Origin: Onchidella celtica
Taxonomy: Eukaryota; Mollusca; Gastropoda; Systellommatophora; Onchidiidae
Assembly (NCBI GenBank): GCA_963931925.1
Contig: OZ007582.1
Location: 38,564,617-38,628,616, forward strand
Length of the DNA: 64,000 nucleotides
Reading direction: 5' to 3'
The position numbers and the translations under genes were made by a program. Each line of letters begins with the position of its first letter. Position 1 is the first letter of the stretch. Positions 13,226-22,386 of this stretch are shown here, piece after piece. The notes under the pieces were generated by a model. The model made no database searches, was not told the DNA's origin, and saw nothing but the letters and a program-made list of their open reading frames with translations.

Positions 13226-13230
13226 GTGTT
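13226..13230. repeat. Target site duplication, left (GTGTT)
   Basis: GTGTT directly precedes the first LTR. The same five bases follow the last LTR at 38150-38154. Five-base duplications are usual for Ty3/gypsy integrases. The paralogous empty site (124-128, minus strand) has this pentamer once. Confidence 0.85.
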
Positions 13231-14506
13231 TGTTACGGGTGTGCCCTCGAGTGTTACGGGGATGGTTATTATGGAATTATAGTTACGACTGCATTTTAAT
13301 CTATCGAGAGGTTTTTAGAAATTACTCTTCCATACCATGCCACATATACTAATAACAATTCGAGTAAGTTTTATCAAGGACCTTGCAGGGCCACAAATTT
13401 ATTACTTTAAATTCCCTAACAAATTTCGTCTAGCTTTTACATTCTAAAAGGACAACATCAGCAGCATCAAATGAAAACACAATAATATATCACTAGAAGT
13501 CTCCTCTAGGTTCTTAAAAGATTATATCATTCTGACTCATTCACAATTTAATTATTACTTATCTATCTTTCAGATATAGCCTACCTACTATCTAATAAAT
13601 AATATCTTAATGTCTCAGACGACAATGTTAACTCAGTTATTTGTGCCTACCGCTTAAAAAGGATATAACTCGTCAACACAACTGACGTAGTTACATTAGA
13701 TCTAGACCTACTCTAGGATGGGCTGGCAATCCCCAGCCTCATCCAGACACATCAATTTCAATTACAAATGTGTATACCAGACACTCATGCTAGATCTAGT
13801 TGCATGTAAAAAACATTGTAGTCTTGCATTCTTTCGGTAGCACTTCTACTGGAAACTTAAGGTCAGATTCACGTTCATCGTCGAATCAATAGGTCGAAAC
13901 TTACGATTGTTCCCTGATACGAGATCAGGGAGCTGGAGATAATAGCAGTAGATACTTTCGTAATAGCGTATGGTCTCATTCCAATGTCTATCAAGGACAT
14001 AGACATGTCGTTAACAGTCTTCTGATTCTCTCAGGCCGAATCCAGCCGACTGCCCTCGCAGATGGAAATTTCTGCATGGAGTGCTCAAACATAGTAATGG
14101 CTCTGGTTATATACCGCTCGGCCATATGCAATTCCCCAGCCAACTGCCCAAATTTGATTGGTGCATCCATTTCGAGCTCAGCTCGTAGTATTAATAGATT
14201 CTATTAATAGTAACAGACAAGGTCAATTTAACATATCAAAACCCTTCCTAAAGTCTCGAAACCCTCTACGTTTTATGTACGAATTTACTCACTCCCTTTT
14301 CTCACCCCTGTTAAAGTTTATCAAAATCACGGGGTCGAAAACTGCACCGTCACTGCCCCACTTTCTTTCCATCTCTAAGAACAAGCGTTACAAAAACAAA
14401 CTGTCCACGCGAATAGTTCAAGGACATATGCACTGGCTAAAATCAACGCGACCCTGAAATAAACAAACCGTGACCCAGCACGGCAATTCTAATCCTAACC
14501 CTGACA
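13231..14506 (-). repeat. Family-1 LTR 1 (3' LTR of unit 1)
   Basis: 1276 bp, bounded TG...CA (minus-strand reading TGTCAGGG ... CCGTAACA). The minus strand carries a TATATAA box (plus-strand 14107-14113) about 394 bp inside the sense 5' end, a plausible promoter, and an AATAAA (plus-strand 13398-13403), a candidate poly(A) signal. The sense 3' end contains CCCGTAACA twice within about 31 bp. A 99-residue ORF on the plus strand is antisense to the LTR and is not a gene. Confidence 0.9.
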
Positions 14507-14520
14507 TATCCCCCACCCCA
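14507..14520 (-). other. Polypurine tract, unit 1
   Basis: The sense strand reads TGGGGTGGGGGATA immediately before the 3' LTR, the expected primer site for plus-strand synthesis. Family 2 has nearly the same tract before its own 3' LTR (53425-53438). The equivalents in units 2 and 3 are at 22387-22400 and 30270-30283. Confidence 0.8.
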
Positions 14521-15181
14521 GTGAAAATTTTAAATAAAATTTACACGATAGGATCCAAGAAATCCCAAAGTTATTGTGGTAGGGGCTTAAGTAGTACTGT
14601 AGAAAAATGAGCTTTAAGCTTGAGAAGAAAAATCTAACTAAGAACGTGCATATTGGATGGACAAAAAGCATACAATTATTGATGCCACGTTCTATAGAAT
14701 CTAGTCTATCTAAACATTCTTACTGAACACAATTAAACTTCTCAGGAACATCTATAATAATAATGAGTATATCACTGTATACGGCTGGATTAAAGCACAA
14801 CTATTATGAAACAATGAAGCCTTACTGAAGGAATAGGCTCATAATTATCTAGTCAACATACACAATTGCTGCTTATACACATTCACACACAATATATTGT
14901 TAATTAAAATACTGTGGTATCCAATGGCAGCAGTAGCTCTGGTAGCTTGGTTTGCCATGTCTCCATCTCATTGACCCGCTGACAAGGGCGTCAGGTTTGC
15001 CAGAAGTTCAGGTCACAGTCAGGAATGACGCTGGTGGAAAGAGGATATTCACAAAAAAGGATTGTAAAATTGGTTCATAAAGTAATGAACAAGATAAATG
15101 TGAATCCATCCACCGTCTAGAATTGAGGGGGACAAGCACTATCCAACCCCAATACAAGACACAACACTCTTTAATAGGAAA
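14521..15181 (-). other. 3' untranslated region of unit 1
   Basis: About 660 bp between the RNase H stop codon and the polypurine tract. No coding frame resembling env or another domain was recognised. Units 2 and 3 have the same region at 22401-23061 and 30284-30944. Confidence 0.6.
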
Positions 15182-16732
15182 TTAAATGAGACGTGACAAA
15201 ATATCAGCTTGGGAATTGTCACCGCCAGGAATAGCCCGGATAACAAACCGGTATTCCTGGAGTGCAAGACTCCATCTCGTTAATCGAGCATTTTTAGCCC
15301 TGTTAGCCTTCAAGAATAACAACGGACGATGGTCCGTTTCAATTATAAACTCGGACATGAGTAGATATCGCGAAAATGCGTTTATAGCAAAAATGATAGC
15401 GAGGCACTCTCGCTCGATAATTGCATAGCGGCATTCCCTATCTAGCAACTTGCGGCTGGCGTATAGACATGGCCGCAAGGTATCGTCTCGTTCCTGTAAT
15501 AACACAGCTCCCAATCCCTTGTCCGACGCATCAGTGCGGACAATAAATATTTGGTTTATATCTGGCAGTATGAGAATGGGGGAAGTGGAAAACAGTTGTT
15601 GAACGGTACGAAGTGTATCAGCACATTCGGTTGTCCATTTCACTTTATTAGGAAAATTCTTTCTTGTGAGGTCCGACAACGGAGCTGTAAGCGAAGAAAA
15701 ATTTGGAATGAATTTCCTATAATAGTTAAGAAAGCCCAATAAACTACGAACTTCTTTCTTAGTTCGAGGGGGTTGGAGCTTTAAGATGGTAGTTATCTTC
15801 TTGTCATCAGGAGTCTGAACGCCGTGGGCAATTGTATGGCCCAGAAAATTAATTTCATTATATCCTAAAAACACCTTACTGGGTTTCGCCGTAAGGCCAG
15901 CTCGACGAAGAGCAATAAAAACTTGTCGTAGGGCTGCGAGGTGGCCCGACCAATTGGTTTCATAAATACAAATGTCGTCAAAATACGACAATACGGAATT
16001 CATACCCTGGAGCAATATTGTCATCATACGGGCGAAAGTGGCAGGGGCTGTAACTAACCCGAAAGGCATATAGCGCCACTGCATAAGACCCAACGGAGTC
16101 TGAAAAGCGGTATATTGCTTGCTATTCTCATCAAGCGGAATTTGCCAATAGCCTTTGGAAAGGTCAATTTTCGAAAAAATCGTTGCCCTCGCTAAGTGAG
16201 CAAAAAGATTCTCCTGGTTGGGAATCGGTTCAGCGTCATATATCGTAACCTCATTAAGTTTACGATAGTCAATACAAAAACGCACGGTATCATCTTTTTT
16301 TTTCACTAAGACGATGGGTGAGTTATATGGGCTCGTCGATCGCTCTATCACTCCTAGGTGAAACATGTTACGTACCTCGGATATTATAGTCTCCTGTGCG
16401 TGCAGCGGACGCGGGTATGGTTTAACAAAGACGGGTATATCCGTCTTTAATCTTATAACATGCTGTACCAAAGAAGTATTACCTGGTAGATCAGTAAAGA
16501 CTGTAGTAAACTCGTTAAGCAAATCTCTTATATCTTGTCTTTGCGATTCAGATAAATCTGGATTTATATTTACATCCGAAGTGTTTTCAGAAGATCGAAG
16601 TGCGGGGATTGAATTCTCAATCTTAATAGGATCATCATCGTCAACTGAAACCAAGGCCGCATTGGCCTGAGCAACCACATTTCGGCGATTATTCTGTCGA
16701 TTATCATCGTCGGACAGGTACTGCTTTAACAT
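15182..16732 (-). CDS. Pol C-terminal part: reverse transcriptase-RNase H (unit 1)
   Basis: 516 residues from the first ATG. The same frame runs upstream without interruption to the UGA at 16814-16816, so this ATG is probably an internal Met of the integrase tail, not the true start. The N-terminus is the end of the IN C-terminal domain and an acidic linker. The RT spans about 95-330: FCIDYRKLN, catalytic Asp190 in FSKIDLSKGYW, and YFDD (250-253) in place of the commoner YxDD forms. RNase H spans about 395-516: TDAS Asp401, IERE 439-442, TDH Asp467 and a terminal QAD Asp510, all retained. The domains look intact. The protein would copy the element RNA into DNA and degrade the template. Whether it is made depends on how the upstream UGA is handled. 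Confidence 0.9.
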   Translation of the reverse strand: MLKQYLSDDDNRQNNRRNVVAQANAALVSVDDDDPIKIENSIPALRSSENTSDVNINPDLSESQRQDIRDLLNEFTTVFTDLPGNTSLVQHVIRLKTDIPVFVKPYPRPLHAQETIISEVRNMFHLGVIERSTSPYNSPIVLVKKKDDTVRFCIDYRKLNEVTIYDAEPIPNQENLFAHLARATIFSKIDLSKGYWQIPLDENSKQYTAFQTPLGLMQWRYMPFGLVTAPATFARMMTILLQGMNSVLSYFDDICIYETNWSGHLAALRQVFIALRRAGLTAKPSKVFLGYNEINFLGHTIAHGVQTPDDKKITTILKLQPPRTKKEVRSLLGFLNYYRKFIPNFSSLTAPLSDLTRKNFPNKVKWTTECADTLRTVQQLFSTSPILILPDINQIFIVRTDASDKGLGAVLLQERDDTLRPCLYASRKLLDRECRYAIIERECLAIIFAINAFSRYLLMSEFIIETDHRPLLFLKANRAKNARLTRWSLALQEYRFVIRAIPGGDNSQADILSRLI

Positions 16733-16813
16733 ATTTATATGGAAGACTTTGTCCTGTCCCCGAATCTTGATAAGATAATTTACTCGAGAAAGTCTCTTTA
16801 GAACTTTAAAAGG

Positions 16814-16816
16814 TCA
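16814..16816 (-). other. In-frame UGA between IN and RT (unit 1)
   Basis: The codon at the conserved Gly of the integrase GPF/Y motif is UGA. The same frame continues at once with PF and the rest of the module into RT-RNase H. The related family 2 has a Gly codon at this point and one continuous IN-RT frame. All three units carry the UGA (also 24694-24696 and 32577-32579). It is either an inherited nonsense mutation or a recoded stop; nothing in the sequence decides between them. Confidence 0.85.
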
Positions 16817-18508
16817 CTTCCATGTAAGAAGGAGTTTATTTTTCGTCTCCGGAAGGAGAGCAAGAGTTTGGTCTCCGACGGCCAAGGTTCGCAATCGGCT
16901 ACCTTGATCACGATATAGTTTATAAAGACTAGCATGCGCAGCTGAAGATTTCTGTGCGAGCTGACATGCGTTAAGAATTCGATGCCGCAAGTCTACAACG
17001 TATTGATATGCAGACCGCGTATCATTGTCGTCGGTGTCTGATCCGGCGAATAAATCATGGAGTATGGCCATTGGACCACGCGGCTTACGACCATACAATA
17101 ATTCGAAGGGGGAAAAACCCGTCGATGCGTTCGGCAGTTCTCGGTATGCAAAAAGAATAGCGGGGAGTTGTCGATCCCAATCACTCGGCTTGTCGGCGGA
17201 AACTCGCGCAAGCATACTTTTCATGGTAGCATTCCACCGTTCACAGCAGCCATTAGACTGTGGGTGGTATGGAGACGTCAATCTTTGTTTAATCCCGACC
17301 AATTCCAAGACTTTCTTAAAAAGCTCAGAGGTAAACTGTGGACCTCTGTCCGATAAAATTTCAACCGGAAACCCAAGACGCGAAAAAATGGTAATAAGGG
17401 CCTCAGCGACATGATCGGCTGAAATGTCTTTTAGCGGAATGGCCTCTGGCCAACGGGTTGCGTAGTCAATGACAGAAAGTATAAAACGATGTCCTCTGTC
17501 TGACTTGTGTAGGGGTCCAACTATATCTACGGCAACGCGCTCAAATGGTCTGGAGACCATAGGCATCTCCTGCAGAGGAGCTCGCGATGCTCTTCCTTTA
17601 GGAGTACGTCTCTGACATACGTCACATGTTGATACGAACCGGTTTACATCTGCGTAAATACTGGGCCAAAAAAATTGCGATAGTATTCGAGACTTAGTTC
17701 TGGCCTTTCCTTGGTGACCCGCCAAGGAAGTGTCATGCGCGAGACGAATAATGTCGCGACGAAAAGATCTCGGTACTACAAGCTGCATAACGGCCTCTCG
17801 CTTACTCCGAAAATTACGATATAATAAGTCATCTTTAATAAGAAACTTAGAGGTATCCGGCGCGGTAGGATCAACCTTAGCAAACAAATGTTTCAATGTG
17901 GGATCTGAATGTTGCTCATCATGAAATGCACTAGACGTTATGTTCACTTCAATAGTAGGATTACTCAATGGACTGTCTGCTCGTCGACTCGATTGTAGGC
18001 GTGTTGTCGCACAAGCAACACTCTCATCCTCAGACCAAATTTCCAAGTTACCGATAGGAAACTTATTTACTTGAGGTACATTCCCTATGATTATATCAGC
18101 TACCGGATTAGGCAGTACACATGCAGTAACAATACCTGTGAGAAAAGGTGTATCAATATAAACTTCTGCAAGACGGAATCGCTCTACAGATCCGCCAAAA
18201 GTAATACAAGTTACATCTTTGTCCAAAAATTGTGTTGGACGGACTAGTGACTGTCGAACGCCGATAGTCGTGCATCCGGAGTCACGTAGAACAGAAGCGC
18301 GAATCGCGTTCACGCGGCCCTGGTAAAATGTTAATTCACCCAGTTCATGTAGGGCTGACATGACTGGAATAGTCTTTGATTGCGATGAAGATTTATTATG
18401 ACCGTCAGTCTCATAAGGTGTAGATTTAACCGAGCAGGCATTTGTTGATTCCATTTTCACGTTACAAAATTTTTGTATGTGGCCTACCCTATTACACCTA
18501 AAACACAA
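16814..18508 (-). CDS. Pol N-terminal part: zinc knuckle-protease-integrase (unit 1)
   Basis: The open frame reaches 18823 (669 residues from an ATG there), but the first ~105 residues overlap gag in another frame and look non-coding. Recognisable pol begins near 18508. Residue numbers below use the 669-residue frame. A CCHC knuckle (CX2CX4HX4C) is at 107-120. An aspartic protease active site DSG is at 181-183, with a IIIGN block near 245. The integrase has an HHCC finger (H363, H370, C400, C403), a core D433, D492, E528 with exactly 35 residues between the last two, and the start of the C-terminal GPF/Y module. The frame stops at UGA (16814-16816) right after TWK, at the position of the module's Gly. 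PR, IN and then RT is the order of Gmr1-like elements. Confidence 0.9.
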   Translation of the reverse strand: MCFRCNRVGHIQKFCNVKMESTNACSVKSTPYETDGHNKSSSQSKTIPVMSALHELGELTFYQGRVNAIRASVLRDSGCTTIGVRQSLVRPTQFLDKDVTCITFGGSVERFRLAEVYIDTPFLTGIVTACVLPNPVADIIIGNVPQVNKFPIGNLEIWSEDESVACATTRLQSSRRADSPLSNPTIEVNITSSAFHDEQHSDPTLKHLFAKVDPTAPDTSKFLIKDDLLYRNFRSKREAVMQLVVPRSFRRDIIRLAHDTSLAGHQGKARTKSRILSQFFWPSIYADVNRFVSTCDVCQRRTPKGRASRAPLQEMPMVSRPFERVAVDIVGPLHKSDRGHRFILSVIDYATRWPEAIPLKDISADHVAEALITIFSRLGFPVEILSDRGPQFTSELFKKVLELVGIKQRLTSPYHPQSNGCCERWNATMKSMLARVSADKPSDWDRQLPAILFAYRELPNASTGFSPFELLYGRKPRGPMAILHDLFAGSDTDDNDTRSAYQYVVDLRHRILNACQLAQKSSAAHASLYKLYRDQGSRLRTLAVGDQTLALLPETKNKLLLTWK

Positions 18509-19715
18509 CACGATTAGGATCGTTTCCACGATAAGGAAGACTCTGCGGTCTATCATAATCATGATTATTATCAAAATGCACTCGTCGCGGCGGTCCCTGA
18601 GGCCGGTTATATTGTTGGCCTGGATAGTTGCCACGATAATATGGGCGAGGCTCGTAAAAAGAATAGCTCTGGTATCCTCGACGCGGGGATACATTACGTC
18701 GATTCGGGAAATCCCTCTGTCTAAAAAAAGGCGGCTCTGATTGAGAGCGCGGATTTGGGGCCTGACGACGAGTCGGCCTTGAACGATCGTGTCCGGTTGG
18801 TGCTCCTTTGCCCACGTTGGCATAACACGGTGCTATAGTTGAAGGCTTTGCCAAAGGACGATTTGGGTGGGCGGACGCATAACGTTCCGCGCACGATGTG
18901 ATTTCTTCAGAGGATGTCGGTGCCCTCTCTTTAAGGTGGGCAACCAAATCGGAATGACATGCGGTATAGATTTGGTCCTTTAAGACCAAATCATAAAGTT
19001 GGGAATAATTTCCGGTAGTCACGTTCGCGAGCTCGATCCAGCGATCTAAGTAATGTTTCAGCCGATTCACATAAGTTGAGAAATTTTCAGATGGCTCAGG
19101 TTTACATGCGCGAAATCTCTGATGAAAGCCATCCTCGGTATGCTGGAATCGCTTAAGCAGTGCTGTTTTAAGCTTGTAATAGTCGTTGGCATCCTCTACT
19201 TTGAGGCTATGAAATACTTCTAGAGCCTTACCTGTTAGTAAATTAGACAGGCATGAACTGTACATCGCCTGCTGCCATCCGACGCATTTAGCGTGTAGCT
19301 CGAACCGATGTAAATATGCGTCGATCTGGTCGAGTTTTTCATTAAACGTCGGCAGTTTTGGTTTCTTAGCATACGTATTGCTGGCAGCAGTGGGGGTCAC
19401 AAGCGATTCTCGCTCTAACTTCTTTATTGCGAGTTCATGCTGCCTTTCCTTTTCTCTCTCTCTTTCTTTTTCTCTTTCTCTTTCTTCTTTTTCTCTCTCT
19501 CTTTCATCTTTTTCTCTTTCTCTTTGTTCTTTTTCTCTTTCTCTTTCTCTTTCCTTTTCTCTCTCTACTTCTTTTTCTCTTTCTCTTTCTCTTGCTTCTT
19601 TTCGATCCTCACGATCTCGGTCTTGCTGTAATTGTCGTTCGCACCACGAGGCGCGTTCTTCTTCTGGTATGCCCAGAACTTTGGCAGATTCAATGTATTT
19701 AAGAAACTCGGCCAT
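18498..19715 (-). CDS. gag: Gag with charged coiled coil and SCAN-like region (unit 1)
   Basis: 405 residues starting MAEFLKYIES. Residues about 31-96 are almost pure Glu/Arg/Lys (EREKERER type), a predicted highly charged helix encoded by a CT-rich simple repeat. Residues 117-190 (KLPTFNEK ... LLKRF) look like a retrotransposon capsid. About 191-287 (FHQRF, YVNRLKHYLDRW, LVLKDQIY, CAERY) resembles the SCAN fold pattern. The tail (305-395) is Arg/Pro/Tyr/Gly-rich and probably binds nucleic acid. The zinc knuckle is not in this frame: it begins where gag stops, in the +1 frame. The ATG is preceded by a leader of about 1.4 kb after the 5' LTR. Function: forms the particle that packages element RNA. 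Confidence 0.88.
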   Translation of the reverse strand: MAEFLKYIESAKVLGIPEEERASWCERQLQQDRDREDRKEAREREREKEVEREKEREREREKEQREREKDEREREKEEREREKEREREKERQHELAIKKLERESLVTPTAASNTYAKKPKLPTFNEKLDQIDAYLHRFELHAKCVGWQQAMYSSCLSNLLTGKALEVFHSLKVEDANDYYKLKTALLKRFQHTEDGFHQRFRACKPEPSENFSTYVNRLKHYLDRWIELANVTTGNYSQLYDLVLKDQIYTACHSDLVAHLKERAPTSSEEITSCAERYASAHPNRPLAKPSTIAPCYANVGKGAPTGHDRSRPTRRQAPNPRSQSEPPFFRQRDFPNRRNVSPRRGYQSYSFYEPRPYYRGNYPGQQYNRPQGPPRRVHFDNNHDYDRPQSLPYRGNDPNRVVF

Positions 19716-19817
19716 GATATGTTAAAGTCTGTAACTAGTAAGTATTTACCTACTGTTAAGGTATATCGCGGTATCAATTATATTATCTATAATACTTATT
19801 CTCTGTTAATATTAATT

Positions 19818-20323
19818 CAGTGTCTTACGTTAGCACTGCTTCGCGAAAAGAACGTTCTATCTCTTTCTGTAAATTACAGGCAGTGTCACTTCCACTGCAA
19901 AAACTTTATCTCTCTCTCTCTCTCTCTGAATATGAATTCTAGTAAGGCAGTGCCGTCTATCCGTTGCTCCCACTGCAATAAAATATATATATCGCCTTTA
20001 ATGCGATAAATTAGTGTCTTGAGTGATCACTCTCAAAATTTATGTCTCTCTCAACGCGACGAACCAGTGTCCTCTGTTATCACTGTGAAAAATGAATCGC
20101 TCTCTCAATGCGATGAATCAAAAATATATCTCTCTCTCAACACGACAAATTTGAAATATCTCTCTCTTCTCAAAACGCGGACACGCAGTGTCTTCTGTTA
20201 CCACTGCAAAATTATTCTCTTTATACTCAACGTGGAATTGTCACGTGAACAAAAATTTATTATATCTTTCTCTCTCTCTCATATGTCAAATCCAGATTAC
20301 AATTCAACGTGGTTTTAGCACGT
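19818..20323 (-). repeat. Array of short hairpins separated by TC-rich runs in the leader
   Basis: At least eight short inverted repeats follow one another, most with CAGTG/CACTG arms: 19818-19838, 19880-19898, 19947-19976, 19991-20007 (ATCGC/GCGAT), 20013-20031, 20065-20085 and 20185-20207. Two CGTG/CACG versions are at 20231-20245 and 20307-20323. Most are followed by an A-rich stretch and a CTCTCTCT run. The array is repeated in units 2 and 3 at about 27701-28206 and 35581-36086. It would fold in the genomic RNA between PBS and gag. Confidence 0.7.
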
Positions 20324-21091
20324 GAAACACCTCAGGCATATATTGCAAACATAACAATGTTAGTATAGTAGTTTAAAGTTTATAAGAAAGCAAAAAGAAA
20401 TACAATAAACAGGACGCTATACTGACAAGTAAGACGAACGATAACAGACCCTACAAGTCCTAACTTATGTTACAGAAAATTTAAGCAAAAGACAGGAGAG
20501 ACATCTTCCTAAAGAAAAGTGAGGAAGTAAGAAACGCCACAATCTATACGAATAATGGATCCCTAATAGAACTATTCACAGTGAAGCAAATCCCCCCGAG
20601 TTATCAATAGCCACCAAGGCACTCCAATATCCTTCGTAATGGCAAAGAAGATATGCTATACTATGACCCCAACCAACCTCCCGCTCTTAAACTAAACATA
20701 TAGTAAATAGTAAAATAGCCTGGAAACACACACAGAGCGGAAAGTACGTCGCCCTCCTCAAGACTGTTAGATAGATGGTTCACTTAACTTTGTTTTTGAG
20801 GAATTCCGATGGTAAGTATCCTCAAACCATAGCTTCAATCCAAAAAATACGTTTCTGTCTCAGGTAGATCTGTAAGGTGAAGAGTCTCCCTCGCCGGTGT
20901 CGTCGGGTCAATGGGATGTTGAGTTCACCATATGGAATTGAAACAAAATGTTAAATTAATACAAATTGTCTAAAATCTATAATGAAAAGGACCTGAAAAC
21001 ATAATGTTACAACATTACAATATCAAATAATAGAATAAAAAATACAATAGGTTTTAAATAATTTATCTATGGCATGGCGTTATTTAAGTTC

Positions 21092-21109
21092 TTTAAGGGT
21101 CCCTCTCCA
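21092..21109 (-). other. Primer binding site (unit 1)
   Basis: One base inside the 5' LTR boundary, the sense strand reads TGGAGAGGGACC, starting with the TGG that pairs with tRNA CCA ends. The matching tRNA 3' end would be ...CCCUCUCCA. A U before CCA hints at tRNA-Cys, but the match is not close enough to name it. The equivalents are at 28975-28992 and 36855-36872. Confidence 0.65.
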
Positions 21110-21110
21110 G

Positions 21111-22386
21111 TGTTACGGGTGTGCCCTCGAGTGTTACGGGGATGGTTATTATGGAATTATAGTTACGACTGCATTTTAATCTATCGAGAGGTTTTTAGAA
21201 ATTACTCTTCCATACCATGCCACATATACTAATAACAATTCGAGTAAGTTTTATCAAGGACCTTGCAGGGCCACAAATTTATTACTTTAAATTCCCTAAC
21301 AAATTTCGTCTAGCTTTTACATTCTAAAAGGACAACATCAGCAGCATCAAATGAAAACACAATAATATATCACTAGAAGTCTCCTCTAGGTTCTTAAAAG
21401 ATTATATCATTCTGACTCATTCACAATTTAATTATTACTTATCTATCTTTCAGATATAGCCTACCTACTATCTAATAAATAATATCTTAATGTCTCAGAC
21501 GACAATGTTAACTCAGTTATTTGTGCCTACCGCTTAAAAAGGATATAACTCGTCAACACAACTGACGTAGTTACATTAGATCTAGACCTACTCTAGGATG
21601 GGCTGGCAATCCCCAGCCTCATCCAGACACATCAATTTCAATTACAAATGTGTATACCAGACACTCATGCTAGATCTAGTTGCATGTAAAAAACATTGTA
21701 GTCTTGCATTCTTTCGGTAGCACTTCTACTGGAAACTTAAGGTCAGATTCACGTTCATCGTCGAATCAATAGGTCGAAACTTACGATTGTTCCCTGATAC
21801 GAGATCAGGGAGCTGGAGATAATAGCAGTAGATACTTTCGTAATAGCGTATGGTCTCATTCCAATGTCTATCAAGGACATAGACATGTCGTTAACAGTCT
21901 TCTGATTCTCTCAGGCCGAATCCAGCCGACTGCCCTCGCAGATGGAAATTTCTGCATGGAGTGCTCAAACATAGTAATGGCTCTGGTTATATACCGCTCG
22001 GCCATATGCAATTCCCCAGCCAACTGCCCAAATTTGATTGGTGCATCCATTTCGAGCTCAGCTCGTAGTATTAATAGATTCTATTAATAGTAACAGACAA
22101 GGTCAATTTAACATATCAAAACCCTTCCTAAAGTCTCGAAACCCTCTACGTTTTATGTACGAATTTACTCACTCCCTTTTCTCACCCCTGTTAAAGTTTA
22201 TCAAAATCACGGGGTCGAAAACTGCACCGTCACTGCCCCACTTTCTTTCCATCTCTAAGAACAAGCGTTACAAAAACAAACTGTCCACGCGAATAGTTCA
22301 AGGACATATGCACTGGCTAAAATCAACGCGACCCTGAAATAAACAAACCGTGACCCAGCACGGCAATTCTAATCCTAACCCTGACA
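21111..22386 (-). repeat. Family-1 LTR 2 (5' LTR of unit 1, 3' LTR of unit 2)
   Basis: 1276 bp. No difference from LTR 1 was found by eye. It is shared by two units, with no target duplication or host DNA on either side. TATA box at 21987-21993 (minus strand). Confidence 0.9.

Larger units (their letters stand above)
19716..21110 (-). other. Long 5' leader between LTR and gag (unit 1)
   Basis: 1395 bp without a convincing ORF. It contains the hairpin array at 19818-20323 and the primer binding site next to the LTR. The leaders of units 2 and 3 are 27599-28993 and 35479-36873. Confidence 0.75.

Noticed and set aside
14158..14457. 99-residue plus-strand ORF present in all four family-1 LTRs
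   Set aside because: Antisense to the LTR, no domain, and identical in all copies only because the LTRs are.
14492..14506. Telomere-like TTAGG-type motif at the LTR end (sense AGGGTTAGGATTAG)
   Set aside because: Only two imperfect units, part of every LTR end; no array and no telomeric context.
14521..15181. An env gene after pol in family 1
   Set aside because: Only about 660 bp, with no ORF bearing signal peptide or membrane segment on the sense strand.
18509..18823. N-terminal ~105 residues of the 669-residue pol frame as a real protein start
   Set aside because: This part overlaps gag out of frame, has no domain, and shows Ile/Met runs; recognisable pol starts only at the zinc knuckle.
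19378..19725. Ser/Phe/Leu-rich plus-strand ORFs opposite gag, repeated in all units
   Set aside because: Shadow frames of the simple-repeat coding for the Glu/Arg/Lys tract.
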